Positions 8,643 to 17,134 of a stretch of 64,000 bases of DNA are shown here, piece after piece. The stretch comes from Bacillus sp. SD075 (lineage in GTDB: Bacteria > Bacillota > Bacilli > Bacillales > DSM-1321), in NCBI RefSeq assembly GCF_017355165.1, contig NZ_JADILK010000011.1:62001-126000 (forward strand). Direction: 5' to 3'. Position 1 is the first letter of the stretch. Each line of letters opens with the position of its first letter. The position numbers were made by a program, and so were the translations under genes. The notes beneath the pieces were generated by a model. The model was not told the DNA's origin. It was given only the letters and a program-made list of their open reading frames with translations, and made no database searches.

Positions 8643-10147
8643 TCCTCCATCATCATGAACATTTCACCCAATACTTGAATTTCGTCTAAAATTCCCTCTA
8701 TGTGTTCAAGCCTTGTCATTGGATTCAATAGTGTCATTTTTAAATATACCTGTCCTTCAAAACGCGTTTTTGCTAAAAATGCCCGTCCGCTCTTCAATAA
8801 TTCTTGCTGAATCTGTTTATTTAATAGATTTACTAACTGTTCACTTTCTCCCTCGGGATTATAACGAAATACAACCGCATTCAATTCAGGTTCTTTATTC
8901 AATACGGTGAATCCTTCTTCTTTATCGATCTTCACAGCCACTTCACGTGCAAGGTGACATGTATAGTCGATCATTTCGGCAAAGGAATCCAGTCCAACGA
9001 CCTTCAATGACATCCAGAGTTTCAGTGCGTCAAACCTTCTTGTCGTTTGAACCGATTTATTGACTAAGTGAACCATGCCCTCCGCTTCATCTTCCTGTGG
9101 ATTCAAGTAATCGGCATGATGCTGGATATATTGAAATGATTTGCTGTCAGAGACAAGAAATGCACCACAACTGATGGGTTGATAGAATAATTTGTGAAAA
9201 TCAACCGTAATCGAATCGGCACGTTCAATACCGCTGATTAACGTCTTGTAATCCTTACTTAAAATCATCGCGCCTCCATATGCGGCGTCCACATGCAGCC
9301 ATATCCCATTCTTCCTTGCAGCCTCGGACAATTCGTGTAATGGATCGATTGAACCAAAATCCGTTGTTCCACAAGTTGCAACGATGGCAAATGGCAGTAA
9401 ACCCTGTTCCTCCAAATGCAGCAATTGATGATTTAATTCAGCTATGGACATACGGTGATTTGAATCCGTTTTAATCGTGATTACGGCCTGTTCACCAAGC
9501 CCCATCTGTGCTGCTGACTTACGAACTGTAAAGTGGGCAGCCTCAGAGCATAGGATCCTCAATTTATTCGCTTCGGCCGGTAAGCCTTGCTGTTGAACGT
9601 CAACGCCCCAGAAACGCTTACAATAAGCGTCCCTCGCCAATAGCAGGCCCATATAATTAGATTGGGTTCCACCGCTTGTGAAAATACCATCCGCTTGTTC
9701 CGGTAACCCTACCTGGCTGCACAGCCACTCTATTAAACGCTCTTCAACGAAGGTTGCCGCCGAGCTTTGGTCCCATGAATCCATGGATTGATTCAACGTA
9801 CCGATAATCATTTCCGCAGCCACGGCAGGTATTAATGTCGGACAATGCAAATGCCCGATACAAGTGGGGCTGTGCACATTGATGCTGTCATTAATAACAA
9901 ACTCTTCCAGCTCATCCGCCAATGCTTCCATTGTCTGCCCTTTTGGAGAAGCGAGGGTCAGCTCGCGTAATCTTGCTTCTATTTCATACGGTTTTTTCCC
10001 TGAGTATGGTGAATGGTTCCCATTCAAAAAGTCCGTCAGCTTTTTTTCAATGATTTTTAATGACTGGCTGTAGTTATTGAAGCCTTCTTCGTTATTCAAG
10101 AACAATCGAGAATAAGCAAAATCCGTTTTATTTATCATTTCGATCAT
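8639..10147 (-). CDS. rhbB: L-2,4-diaminobutyrate decarboxylase (RhbB-like)
   Basis: 502-residue PLP-dependent group II decarboxylase that would turn 2,4-diaminobutyrate into 1,3-diaminopropane, the siderophore backbone. The PLP lysine lies in ITVDFHKLFYQPISCGAF near residue 310, preceded by HVDAAYGGAMIL near 275 and the cofactor-stacking TSGGTQSNYMGLLLAR near 160. It is 7 bases after the aminotransferase gene and overlaps the next synthetase, so the precursor supply and assembly genes are one unit. A general tyrosine/glutamate decarboxylase role is unlikely in this context. Confidence 0.9.
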   Translation of the reverse strand: MIEMINKTDFAYSRLFLNNEEGFNNYSQSLKIIEKKLTDFLNGNHSPYSGKKPYEIEARLRELTLASPKGQTMEALADELEEFVINDSINVHSPTCIGHLHCPTLIPAVAAEMIIGTLNQSMDSWDQSSAATFVEERLIEWLCSQVGLPEQADGIFTSGGTQSNYMGLLLARDAYCKRFWGVDVQQQGLPAEANKLRILCSEAAHFTVRKSAAQMGLGEQAVITIKTDSNHRMSIAELNHQLLHLEEQGLLPFAIVATCGTTDFGSIDPLHELSEAARKNGIWLHVDAAYGGAMILSKDYKTLISGIERADSITVDFHKLFYQPISCGAFLVSDSKSFQYIQHHADYLNPQEDEAEGMVHLVNKSVQTTRRFDALKLWMSLKVVGLDSFAEMIDYTCHLAREVAVKIDKEEGFTVLNKEPELNAVVFRYNPEGESEQLVNLLNKQIQQELLKSGRAFLAKTRFEGQVYLKMTLLNPMTRLEHIEGILDEIQVLGEMFMMMEE

Positions 10148-10154
10148 TGATCAT

Positions 10155-11507
10155 TCACCCTCTTGCAACAGCTGCACGAACAGCTTGTTCAAAAATTGCA
10201 GTGGCTTCGCGAAGCTGGGTTTCCGTTACGATCAACGGAGGCAAGAACCTCACTACACTTCCATGTCTGCCGCCAACTTCCAGGATCAGCCCTCTTTGAA
10301 AACACTCCTGTTGAATGGCACTGGCAAGTTGCGAATCTGCAGGATGGCTCCCATTCGCATTTTGCGGTTCTTCATGATTGATCACTTCTACACCGACCAT
10401 TAATCCCCGGCCTCTGACGTCACCGATCTGCTTAATATCTTTTTGCAAATCCTTAAGAATACCCTTTAAGATTTCTCCCATTTTAGCGGAATGCTCCACA
10501 AGGTTCGTCTCTTTCATGTATTTTAAAGTTGCTGTTCCTGCTGCCATCGCCATTTGATTTCCGCGGAACGTACCGATATGTGCACCTGGCGACCATAGAT
10601 CCAGCTCTTTGTTATAAATCACCACCGATAATGGAAGACTTCCGCCTATTGCTTTGGATAGTACGAGAACATCCGGAACGATTCCTGCATGTTCAAAGGC
10701 AAACATTTTCCCTGTACGGCCGATACCTGATTGAACTTCGTCGATAATTAGCGGAATGCCCTTCTCTTTTGTTATTCTTCTGATTTCCTTAAGCCATGGG
10801 ATTGGAGCTGGAATGGAACCTCCCTCGCCTTGGACTGCCTCCAAAATCATTCCTGCAGGTGCCAATAATCCTGATTCGGGATCATTCAATAGATTTTCGA
10901 TATACTGGCTGCTGATTTTATGGCTTTCTTCCCCGCCTATTCCAAAAGGACAGCGATATTGATAGGGATACGGCAGGAAATGTACATCCGGCATTAGCCC
11001 TTGTATTTTTTCCTTTGGTTTTGTATTGCCGCTGATCGACATCGTTGCATGCGTTGCCCCGTGGTAAGCTCCTTGGAAGGATAAAATGCTTCTATTGCCT
11101 GTTGCTGTTTTAACCAGTTTAAGTGCTGCCTCAATGGCATCCCCGCCAGTAGGACCACAGAATTGAATTTTTGCATTTTTCCTGAATTCCTCAGGCAGGC
11201 ATTCAAAAATTTCATCGACGAACTGCTCTTTGACCGGCGTCGTAAAGTCCAATGTATGTAAAGGACGTTTATCCTTAAGAATTTTTTCCATCGCTTCAAG
11301 CACTGCCGGATGATTGTGTCCAAGTGCTAATGTCCCAGCCCCGGCAAGAAAATCAATATATCGTTTTCCATCCATGTCTGTTAGGTAAATTCCCTCCGCT
11401 TTATCGATAGCCATGGGTAATCTTCTAGGATAAGATCGGGCATTTGATTCCCTTGTATTTTGCTGTTCAAGTAGTTGATCATTTTTAGTAAGCGTATTCG
11501 TTAACAT
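10155..11507 (-). CDS. rhbA: Diaminobutyrate--2-oxoglutarate aminotransferase (RhbA-like)
   Basis: 450-residue class III PLP aminotransferase making L-2,4-diaminobutyrate from aspartate semialdehyde and glutamate. Motifs: FLAGAGTLALGHNHPAVL near residue 50, FCGPTGGDAIEAALKLVKTATG near 115, LIIDEVQSGIGRTG near 255 and the PLP lysine in LVLSKAIGGSLPLSVV near 285. The start has GGAGG eight bases upstream. First gene of the siderophore operon, directly behind the iron-regulated promoter. Ectoine-type EctB is the close alternative, but no ectoine genes are present. Confidence 0.92.
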   Translation of the reverse strand: MLTNTLTKNDQLLEQQNTRESNARSYPRRLPMAIDKAEGIYLTDMDGKRYIDFLAGAGTLALGHNHPAVLEAMEKILKDKRPLHTLDFTTPVKEQFVDEIFECLPEEFRKNAKIQFCGPTGGDAIEAALKLVKTATGNRSILSFQGAYHGATHATMSISGNTKPKEKIQGLMPDVHFLPYPYQYRCPFGIGGEESHKISSQYIENLLNDPESGLLAPAGMILEAVQGEGGSIPAPIPWLKEIRRITKEKGIPLIIDEVQSGIGRTGKMFAFEHAGIVPDVLVLSKAIGGSLPLSVVIYNKELDLWSPGAHIGTFRGNQMAMAAGTATLKYMKETNLVEHSAKMGEILKGILKDLQKDIKQIGDVRGRGLMVGVEVINHEEPQNANGSHPADSQLASAIQQECFQRGLILEVGGRHGSVVRFLPPLIVTETQLREATAIFEQAVRAAVARG

Positions 11508-11532
11508 AGTGAACCTCCATGTATTGAATTAA

Positions 11533-11597
11533 TTGAGAATAATTATCATTATCATCGTTACATTACTCATTCTACTGATAATGATAATTATTCTCAA
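11533..11597 (-). promoter_or_regulatory. Sigma-A promoter with two Fur boxes in a perfect inverted repeat
   Basis: Two 21-bp arms (11533-11553 and 11577-11597) are exact reverse complements separated by 23 bases. Each contains GATAATGATAAT and TTCTC, close to the Fur consensus. On the minus strand -35 TTGAGA (11592-11597), a 17-base spacer and -10 TAGAAT (11569-11574) form a good sigma-A promoter. One Fur box fills the spacer and the other covers the transcribed start. This predicts strong iron repression of the rhb-type operon. Confidence 0.9.
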
Positions 11598-11682
11598 TGA
11601 GTAAATTCGCTCATCTTTCTTCTAGTAAATTCCAATAAAATTAAGAAAAGGTTAAAACTGGGGCGGATTCTCTATATATCTA

Positions 11683-11729
11683 TTGAACATAAAAATGTTC
11701 TTAAGGTTTTATTAAGATTCTGTTTATAA
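11683..11729 (+). promoter_or_regulatory. Candidate control region of the VTC-DUF4956-CotH cassette
   Basis: Holds an inverted repeat GAACAT-AAAA-ATGTTC (11685-11700), then three hexamers spaced exactly 11 bases apart: TTAAGG (11701), TTAAGA (11712) and TTTATA (11723). This spacing is that of Bacillus PhoP boxes (TTHAYA), though the first two match imperfectly. TTAAGG could also serve as -35 to TTATAA with a 17-base spacer. Tentative. Confidence 0.35.
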
Positions 11730-11770
11730 GCTGAACGCAGTCAAAAAATCAAAGAAAAGGAGGAACAACA

Positions 11771-12454
11771 ATGGATGGTTTGAAGGGAAGGCGGGAACTC
11801 AAACATGCAATCACCAAAGCGGATTGTCACTTATTAAGAAATAACCTGCAAAACTTCATGAGGCTTGATCCCCATGGGCTGGATGGGAAATACTTAATTC
11901 GAAGTATCTATTTCGATAACTTTGACAATAAAATCCTGCGGCAAAAAACTGAGGGGTTCTATCACAGGGATAAGTTCAGGGCCAGACTTTATGATCATAA
12001 TACCGATTTCATCAATCTAGAAAAAAAGAGTAAGCGGAATAACCTTACCTATAAACAGAAGTGCAGGATTTCTGCTAGAGAATACGAACGGATTCGTTCA
12101 GGGGATATAGCTTGGATGTCCGAAGATTCAAGGGATATCCTCAGGGACTTATACGTTCAAATGACCCTTTTCCAAATCAAGCCGACAACCGTCGTTGACT
12201 ATGAAAGGGAAGTATTCATCTATGAGTACGGAAATGTGAGGGTCACCTTTGACAGTAATGTGAAAACGAGCTATCGGGATACGGACTTCCTGAATCCCGA
12301 ATTGATCGTTGTCGATGCTTTAGACCCAGATTGTGTCATCCTGGAAATAAAGTTTGACGAATTTCTTCCGGATATCATCAAACAATTGTTATCCATCATC
12401 GATACTAGAAAAACCGCTTTTTCAAAATATCAATTAAGCAGAAGATACGGCTGA
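11771..12454 (+). CDS. VTC-domain polyphosphate polymerase-like protein
   Basis: 227-residue protein of the VTC family, the tunnel-fold (CYTH/TTM) catalytic domain that makes polyphosphate from ATP in yeast Vtc4. Expected charged residues are visible: E9 and K11 in RRELKHAI, R70 and R72 in KFRARLYD, E84/K85 in NLEKKSK, K95/K97 in YKQK, E192 and K194 in VILEIKFDEF, and K219 in AFSKY. It has no membrane segment and would be cytosolic. It begins a three-gene cassette with DUF4956 and CotH proteins, spaced 35 and 69 bases. Polymerase activity is an inference from the family. Confidence 0.85.
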   Translation: MDGLKGRRELKHAITKADCHLLRNNLQNFMRLDPHGLDGKYLIRSIYFDNFDNKILRQKTEGFYHRDKFRARLYDHNTDFINLEKKSKRNNLTYKQKCRISAREYERIRSGDIAWMSEDSRDILRDLYVQMTLFQIKPTTVVDYEREVFIYEYGNVRVTFDSNVKTSYRDTDFLNPELIVVDALDPDCVILEIKFDEFLPDIIKQLLSIIDTRKTAFSKYQLSRRYG

Positions 12455-12489
12455 TCGCAGTAAACACATAATAGATGGAGGAATAGCAA

Positions 12490-13188
12490 ATGGATACGAC
12501 GACAACAACTAGCACCACTTTTAATGATATTTTCAAATCAAGCTTTTTGGACAAGACCGAGAGCTTTTCAATCATTGACTCCCTAATTGGATTACTGTTG
12601 GCATTTGCCATCGGATTGTTCATTTACGTCATTTATAAGAAGACCTTTTCCGGTGTGATGTACTCACACAATTTCAATATTTCCCTCATCATCATGACAA
12701 TGGCCACGGCTTTGATCATCATGGGCATATCAACTAATATCGTCATCTCCCTAGGGATGGTAGGTGCACTTTCCATCGTACGGTTCAGGACACCCATCAA
12801 AGATCCCATGGACTTGGTCTTCCTATTCTGGGCAGCTGCCTCCGGGATTTTATGCGGGGCAGGATTAATTCCACTGGTTATCATCGGGGCCATTTTAATA
12901 GGTATCGTCATGCTCATATTTGCCAATCGAATCACTATTGAAAATCCATTTTTATTAATCGTTAAATATTCAGATGCATCAATTGAAAAAACGTTAGAAG
13001 AAATGATATCCAACAAGGTGAAAAAGCATTCCGTCAAATCGAAATCCGTCATGGCAGATAATAACCTTGAAGTGACATATGAAATTCGATTAAGAGATAA
13101 TAATGCGGAATTCATTAATCAAGTCAAGGACATGAACAGCGTTCACTCTGCCATCATGTTAAGTTATGATGGCAACTTCACAGCTTAA
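12490..13188 (+). CDS. DUF4956 multi-pass membrane protein
   Basis: 232 residues with about four membrane segments: IGLLLAFAIGLFIYVIY near 31, ISLIIMTMATALIIMGIS near 67, then LVFLFWAAASGILCGAG and IPLVIIGAILIGIVMLIFA near 115-150. Between the second and third lies the conserved SLGMVGALSIVRFRTPIKDP. A soluble C-terminal domain of about 80 residues follows (LEEMISNKVKKHSVKS). Function unknown. The recurrent pairing with VTC proteins suggests a membrane partner for polyphosphate synthesis, which is inference. Confidence 0.85.
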   Translation: MDTTTTTSTTFNDIFKSSFLDKTESFSIIDSLIGLLLAFAIGLFIYVIYKKTFSGVMYSHNFNISLIIMTMATALIIMGISTNIVISLGMVGALSIVRFRTPIKDPMDLVFLFWAAASGILCGAGLIPLVIIGAILIGIVMLIFANRITIENPFLLIVKYSDASIEKTLEEMISNKVKKHSVKSKSVMADNNLEVTYEIRLRDNNAEFINQVKDMNSVHSAIMLSYDGNFTA

Positions 13189-13257
13189 GATAGATGGCGG
13201 ACATAAAAATCCATACCCATCCCTCTATTTAAGTCTACAGGAGGAAGGAGCTTTGGC

Positions 13258-14949
13258 ATGTTAAAAACAAGATATGTTGTAGCCGCCATTGGATTATTGA
13301 TAATAATTTTTTTAGCAGTGATGTTCTTCCTTCCCCATCTTCAAGTGGAAAAAGCCACTAAAGGGAAATATACAGAATCTGTATTTGACCAAAGTAAGGT
13401 GACAACCGTTGATATAACATTGGCTGATGAGGATTTAGATTCCATGCTGGATAACCCCTCTGAAAAGGAAATCGTTAATGCCGATGTAACGATAGATGGG
13501 GAGACGGTAAAAAATGTGGGATTTCGCACCAAGGGAAACCTTTCCTTGAATTCAGTTGTTCAAATGGGCGATTCAGATCGATACAGCTGGAAGATAGACT
13601 TTGATTATTATCAGGAAGATCAAGATTTACATGGCCTGAAAAAGTTGGCCCTAAACAATAATTACAGTGATCCCACTTATATGAGAGAATACCTCTCCTA
13701 TGAATTAATGGACAAGATGGGAATTGCGACACCGGGACATTCCTATATGTACGTGACCATCAACGGAAAGGAATGGGGACTCTATCTAGGTGTGGAAGCC
13801 ATAGAGGAAACCTTCCTAAGCACCAACTTCACTGATGGCACAGGCGACCTCTATTATCCGGATGGTACGGGAAGCGATTTAAAGTGGATCAGTGATGACA
13901 TTGATGACTACACAGGAATAAACTTGAAGACAAACGATCATTCGGACCAATCCGCCATGATCAAAATGCTTGATGCCATCAATAATGGTGGGAACGTGGA
14001 GGAAGTACTTGACGTCGATGAAATGTTGCGCTATTTCGCAGCCAATACTGCCCTTGTCAACCTCGACCACTATCAAGGTGATAAAAAGCACAATTACTAC
14101 CTATATGAAGAGAACGGGATCTTTTCGATATTGCCTTGGGACTATAATATGTCATTTGGTGGTTATTCCGGAGGCGGCCGGCGACAGGCTGGAGAAAACG
14201 ATCAAGCAAATAAAAATGAAGGCAATGTAATGGACGTTGACCAAAAAGATGGAGCGACGGCTGAGAATAACGATGATATTGCTAAGCAAGAAGACATGGA
14301 ACTCGTTGGAGAAGCACCGAATAAGAGCGGTGGCGGAATGGTGGATATGAGTTCAAATTTCATGAATGAAAGTAATATCAACTTCAGCATTACCGAACCT
14401 GTTTCAGGTACGACCCTTGAAGATCGTCCTTTATTGAATGCCCTGCTTTCCAACGACGGATACCGTGAAAAATATGATGATTATCTAGACGACATTGCCA
14501 CGGATTTTTTCTCTGAAGAAAATATGACAACAATGACCTCTGAAATTTCTACATTGATCACACCATATGTGAAAAGGGATCCGACCAAGTTTTATACAAT
14601 GGACGAGTATACAGAAGCAACGTCAGGCGAGGAAACCTTGGTTGACTTCGCTATCCAACGTGCTGACTCCATCTTGGCACAGCTTTCTGGAGACCTGGTT
14701 GTGGAAGCTGAGACAGAGAGCAGCATGGACGGCGGCGCTCCTAATATGGGCGATGACGCACATGCAGGCCAGCAACCACCAAACATGGGCGGCGGCGAAA
14801 ATGGTTTAAACGGGAACAGGGGCCAAAAGGGAACGGGTAACAGTAGCTCCTCCAAAGATACGATCATTCTATCTTCCGTGCTCCTAATCTTATTATTAGG
14901 TGCAATGGCTTTCGCCCACTTCTTTAAAAGGAGAGGTAAAAAAGGATAA
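13258..14949 (+). CDS. cotH: CotH-family kinase-like protein, membrane anchored at both ends
   Basis: 563 residues. An N-terminal membrane segment (residues 6-25) and a C-terminal one (about 535-555, followed by RRGKKG) bracket a CotH domain that should face outward. CotH proteins are atypical kinases that phosphorylate spore-coat proteins in B. subtilis. Here the acidic residues are in NLDHYQGDKKHNYYLY (D270) and ILPWDYNMSFG (D295). The expected lysine of the LYK motif is replaced: DLYYPDGTGSDLKW (198-210). A low-complexity acidic insert follows residue 300, and a Gly/Asn/Met-rich linker near 490-525. AGGAGG precedes the start. Confidence 0.85.
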   Translation: MLKTRYVVAAIGLLIIIFLAVMFFLPHLQVEKATKGKYTESVFDQSKVTTVDITLADEDLDSMLDNPSEKEIVNADVTIDGETVKNVGFRTKGNLSLNSVVQMGDSDRYSWKIDFDYYQEDQDLHGLKKLALNNNYSDPTYMREYLSYELMDKMGIATPGHSYMYVTINGKEWGLYLGVEAIEETFLSTNFTDGTGDLYYPDGTGSDLKWISDDIDDYTGINLKTNDHSDQSAMIKMLDAINNGGNVEEVLDVDEMLRYFAANTALVNLDHYQGDKKHNYYLYEENGIFSILPWDYNMSFGGYSGGGRRQAGENDQANKNEGNVMDVDQKDGATAENNDDIAKQEDMELVGEAPNKSGGGMVDMSSNFMNESNINFSITEPVSGTTLEDRPLLNALLSNDGYREKYDDYLDDIATDFFSEENMTTMTSEISTLITPYVKRDPTKFYTMDEYTEATSGEETLVDFAIQRADSILAQLSGDLVVEAETESSMDGGAPNMGDDAHAGQQPPNMGGGENGLNGNRGQKGTGNSSSSKDTIILSSVLLILLLGAMAFAHFFKRRGKKG

Positions 14950-15039
14950 TAGTCTATCCCCTCCAATATGAAAAAGGGGGGGAGGAATGCATCCATCCCG
15001 AAACATGATTAAACTGGAGTATACTTTATTTTTGAAACC

Positions 15040-15220
15040 CCCACTGGGTTGAAGAAATTTGCGACACTCCTGCCGAATACCTGGCTAGCCAAGAACCCGC
15101 AAGCGCTTGCTTTGATGAGGCTTGGCAGACAGTCGGCGGAAAGGGACGGATTTCCGAAAACGCCGGGAACATTTTTTAATGAAAACTGTAGACAAACTGC
15201 TTTCCCCGCATTATCTACAG
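15040..15220. repeat. Degenerate Bacillus-type intergenic repeat, copy 2
   Basis: Contains ACACTCCTGCCGAA, GCAAGCGCTTGC and GGCAGACAGTCGGCGGAAAG, recalling the longer form of the Bacillus repeat. It ends with ACTGTAGACAAACT..ATCTACAG as copy 1 does. The stem of this last part is imperfect here. The short open frame running through it is not considered a gene. The rest of 14950-15502 holds no recognised gene. Confidence 0.5.
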
Positions 15221-15225
15221 TCTGA

Positions 15226-15250
15226 GGTATCCCAAAATATTCGGGATACC
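15226..15250 (+). terminator. Intrinsic terminator between cotH and amylase genes
   Basis: GGTATCCC / GGGATACC, 8-bp stem with a 9-base loop followed by six T on the plus strand. It is the first good terminator after the CotH gene and would insulate the amylase gene. Confidence 0.75.
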
Positions 15251-15502
15251 TTTTTTATTGATTTGGCGTATTGCCTTTTCCGGGTTATTCCTCCACATTT
15301 GAATAATTTTTAGCTGCTATTTCATATAAAATACCCTTATTTGGTATAAAATAGTAAAATAGAGAGGTAAATGAACCTCAATCAAGAGGGTTGTTCACTT
15401 GTTTATCATCTGAATTTAGGGGGTAAAGATTTCCATTATTATTTTATCCGATCGTACAGTTTTACTTTTGTTAAAAACGAGTCGGGGTCAGGGGGGGAAC
15501 GG

Positions 15503-16966
15503 ATGAAAAGAAATCATACGATGATGCAATTTTTTGAGTGGCATCTTGAGGCAGATGGTTCTCATTGGGACAGATTGACAGATGCAGCCTCCAAGTTGAA
15601 GGATATGGGAATTGACTGCGTTTGGCTTCCGCCAGTTACCAAAGGGCAATCCGTTGGGGATAATGGGTATGGGATATATGACGGTTACGATTTGGGGGAA
15701 TTTGACCAAAAAGGAACAGTTCGTACCAAATACGGGACCAAAGATGAATTGCTGCAAGCAATAGCCACCTGTCATAACTACGGACTTTGTGTTTATATCG
15801 ATTTAGTCATGAACCATAAAGCAGGAGCTGACGGAACCGAAAAATTTGAAGTTATTGAAGTCAATCCAGACAACCGTATGGAAGATATCTCAGAACCATT
15901 TGAAATGGAAGGCTGGACTAAATTCGATTTTCCAGGCCGCAAAAATAAATACTCTGATTTTAAGTGGAACCATACTCATTTTAATGGCACGGACTATGAT
16001 GCTGAAAACGACAAAATGGGTGTATATCGAATCACAGGCGAAAATAAGCACTGGAATCAGCATGTCATCGATGAATTCGGCAACTATGATTATTTAATGT
16101 TTGCCAATATCGATTACAGCCTGCCGGAAGTTCGTCAGGAAATGATTAGCTGGGGGAAATGGATGGTTGATACGTTAAAGTGCGATGGTTTTCGATTGGA
16201 CGCCGTTAAACATATCGATTATGAGTTCATCAATGAATTTCTCCAAGAACTCATTCCTTATACAAAAGAACATTTCTTCATGGTCGGCGAATTTTGGAAG
16301 GCGGATGTTAAAGCTTGTCAAACTTACTTAGAGCATACCAATCATGACCTCAACTTGTTCGATGTTTCCCTGCATTATAAATTTCATGAGGCCTCAAAAG
16401 CAGGAACAGACTTCGACCTCTCAACCATCTTTGATGATACCCTCGTCCAAACCAATCCGGCACAGGCCGTCACTTTTGTCGACAACCATGACTCCCAGCC
16501 TCATGAATCACTGGAATCTTGGGTAAAGGACTGGTTTAAACCATCGGCATATGCACTTACCTTGCTGAGACTTTGCGGTTATCCGTGTGTCTTTTACGGG
16601 GACTATTATGGAATCGGTGGACCTTCTCCAGTGCCTGGGAAAAAGGATATTCTAGAACGCCTATTATTTGCCAGGTATGAAAAAGCTTACGGAGAACAGA
16701 CGGACTACTTTGATAATCCCAATACGATAGGCTGGGTCCGGCACGGAGTTGAAGAGCTAGAAGGCTCGGGGTGTGCCGTCATTATCTCGAATGGAGATCA
16801 CAACAGTGAAAAAAGGATGTTCGTCGGTGAACATCGGGCTGGTGAAACCTGGAGTGATTTAACTTGCCATAGGGATGACCACATTACCATTGAAGAAGAT
16901 GGTTTCGCGACCTTTCCCGTTCATGGGAAAAGCGTATCCGTATGGGCCTTGAATAATCCACTATAA
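15503..16966 (+). CDS. Cytoplasmic GH13 alpha-amylase
   Basis: 487-residue glycoside hydrolase family 13 enzyme cleaving alpha-1,4 glucans. The start MKRNHTMMQFFEWHLEADGS lacks a signal peptide, so the enzyme is probably intracellular. The conserved regions appear in order: YIDLVMNHKAG near 100, GFRLDAVKHI near 230 (nucleophile Asp), FFMVGEFWKAD near 260 (acid/base Glu) and VTFVDNHDSQP near 325. GGGGGGGAACGG directly precedes this ATG; an upstream in-frame extension of 44 codons has no family similarity. It would degrade glycogen or imported maltodextrin. Confidence 0.92.
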   Translation: MKRNHTMMQFFEWHLEADGSHWDRLTDAASKLKDMGIDCVWLPPVTKGQSVGDNGYGIYDGYDLGEFDQKGTVRTKYGTKDELLQAIATCHNYGLCVYIDLVMNHKAGADGTEKFEVIEVNPDNRMEDISEPFEMEGWTKFDFPGRKNKYSDFKWNHTHFNGTDYDAENDKMGVYRITGENKHWNQHVIDEFGNYDYLMFANIDYSLPEVRQEMISWGKWMVDTLKCDGFRLDAVKHIDYEFINEFLQELIPYTKEHFFMVGEFWKADVKACQTYLEHTNHDLNLFDVSLHYKFHEASKAGTDFDLSTIFDDTLVQTNPAQAVTFVDNHDSQPHESLESWVKDWFKPSAYALTLLRLCGYPCVFYGDYYGIGGPSPVPGKKDILERLLFARYEKAYGEQTDYFDNPNTIGWVRHGVEELEGSGCAVIISNGDHNSEKRMFVGEHRAGETWSDLTCHRDDHITIEEDGFATFPVHGKSVSVWALNNPL

Positions 16967-16974
16967 AAAGAGAT

Positions 16975-17017
16975 AGCAAAGAACGGCATGTCTTTTGCAG
17001 ATATGCTGTTCTTTGCT
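16975..17017 (+). terminator. Hairpin after the amylase gene
   Basis: AGCAAAGAAC / GTTCTTTGCT, a 10-bp outer stem with further pairing (GCAT/ATGC) inside, nine bases after the amylase stop. No T-run follows, so it could be an RNA 3'-end stabiliser rather than a true terminator. Confidence 0.45.
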
Positions 17018-17134
17018 GACGAAACCATCCTCGAAGATTTCAAATGATCTGTAAGTAACAGTAACCTAGAGAAAGATAATTTTCTCATCCCAATCAAGCA
17101 TGGTAAGATAAGGGAAAAAGGAGTTGAAGGAAAA

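Noticed and set aside
15122-15313. 63-codon plus-strand frame after cotH
   Set aside because: Reads through repeat copy 2 and a terminator.
15371-15502. 44-codon N-terminal extension of the amylase
   Set aside because: Family proteins start at MKRNHTMMQFFEWH, and the G-rich ribosome site directly before 15503 supports the shorter form. The extension does not look like a signal peptide.
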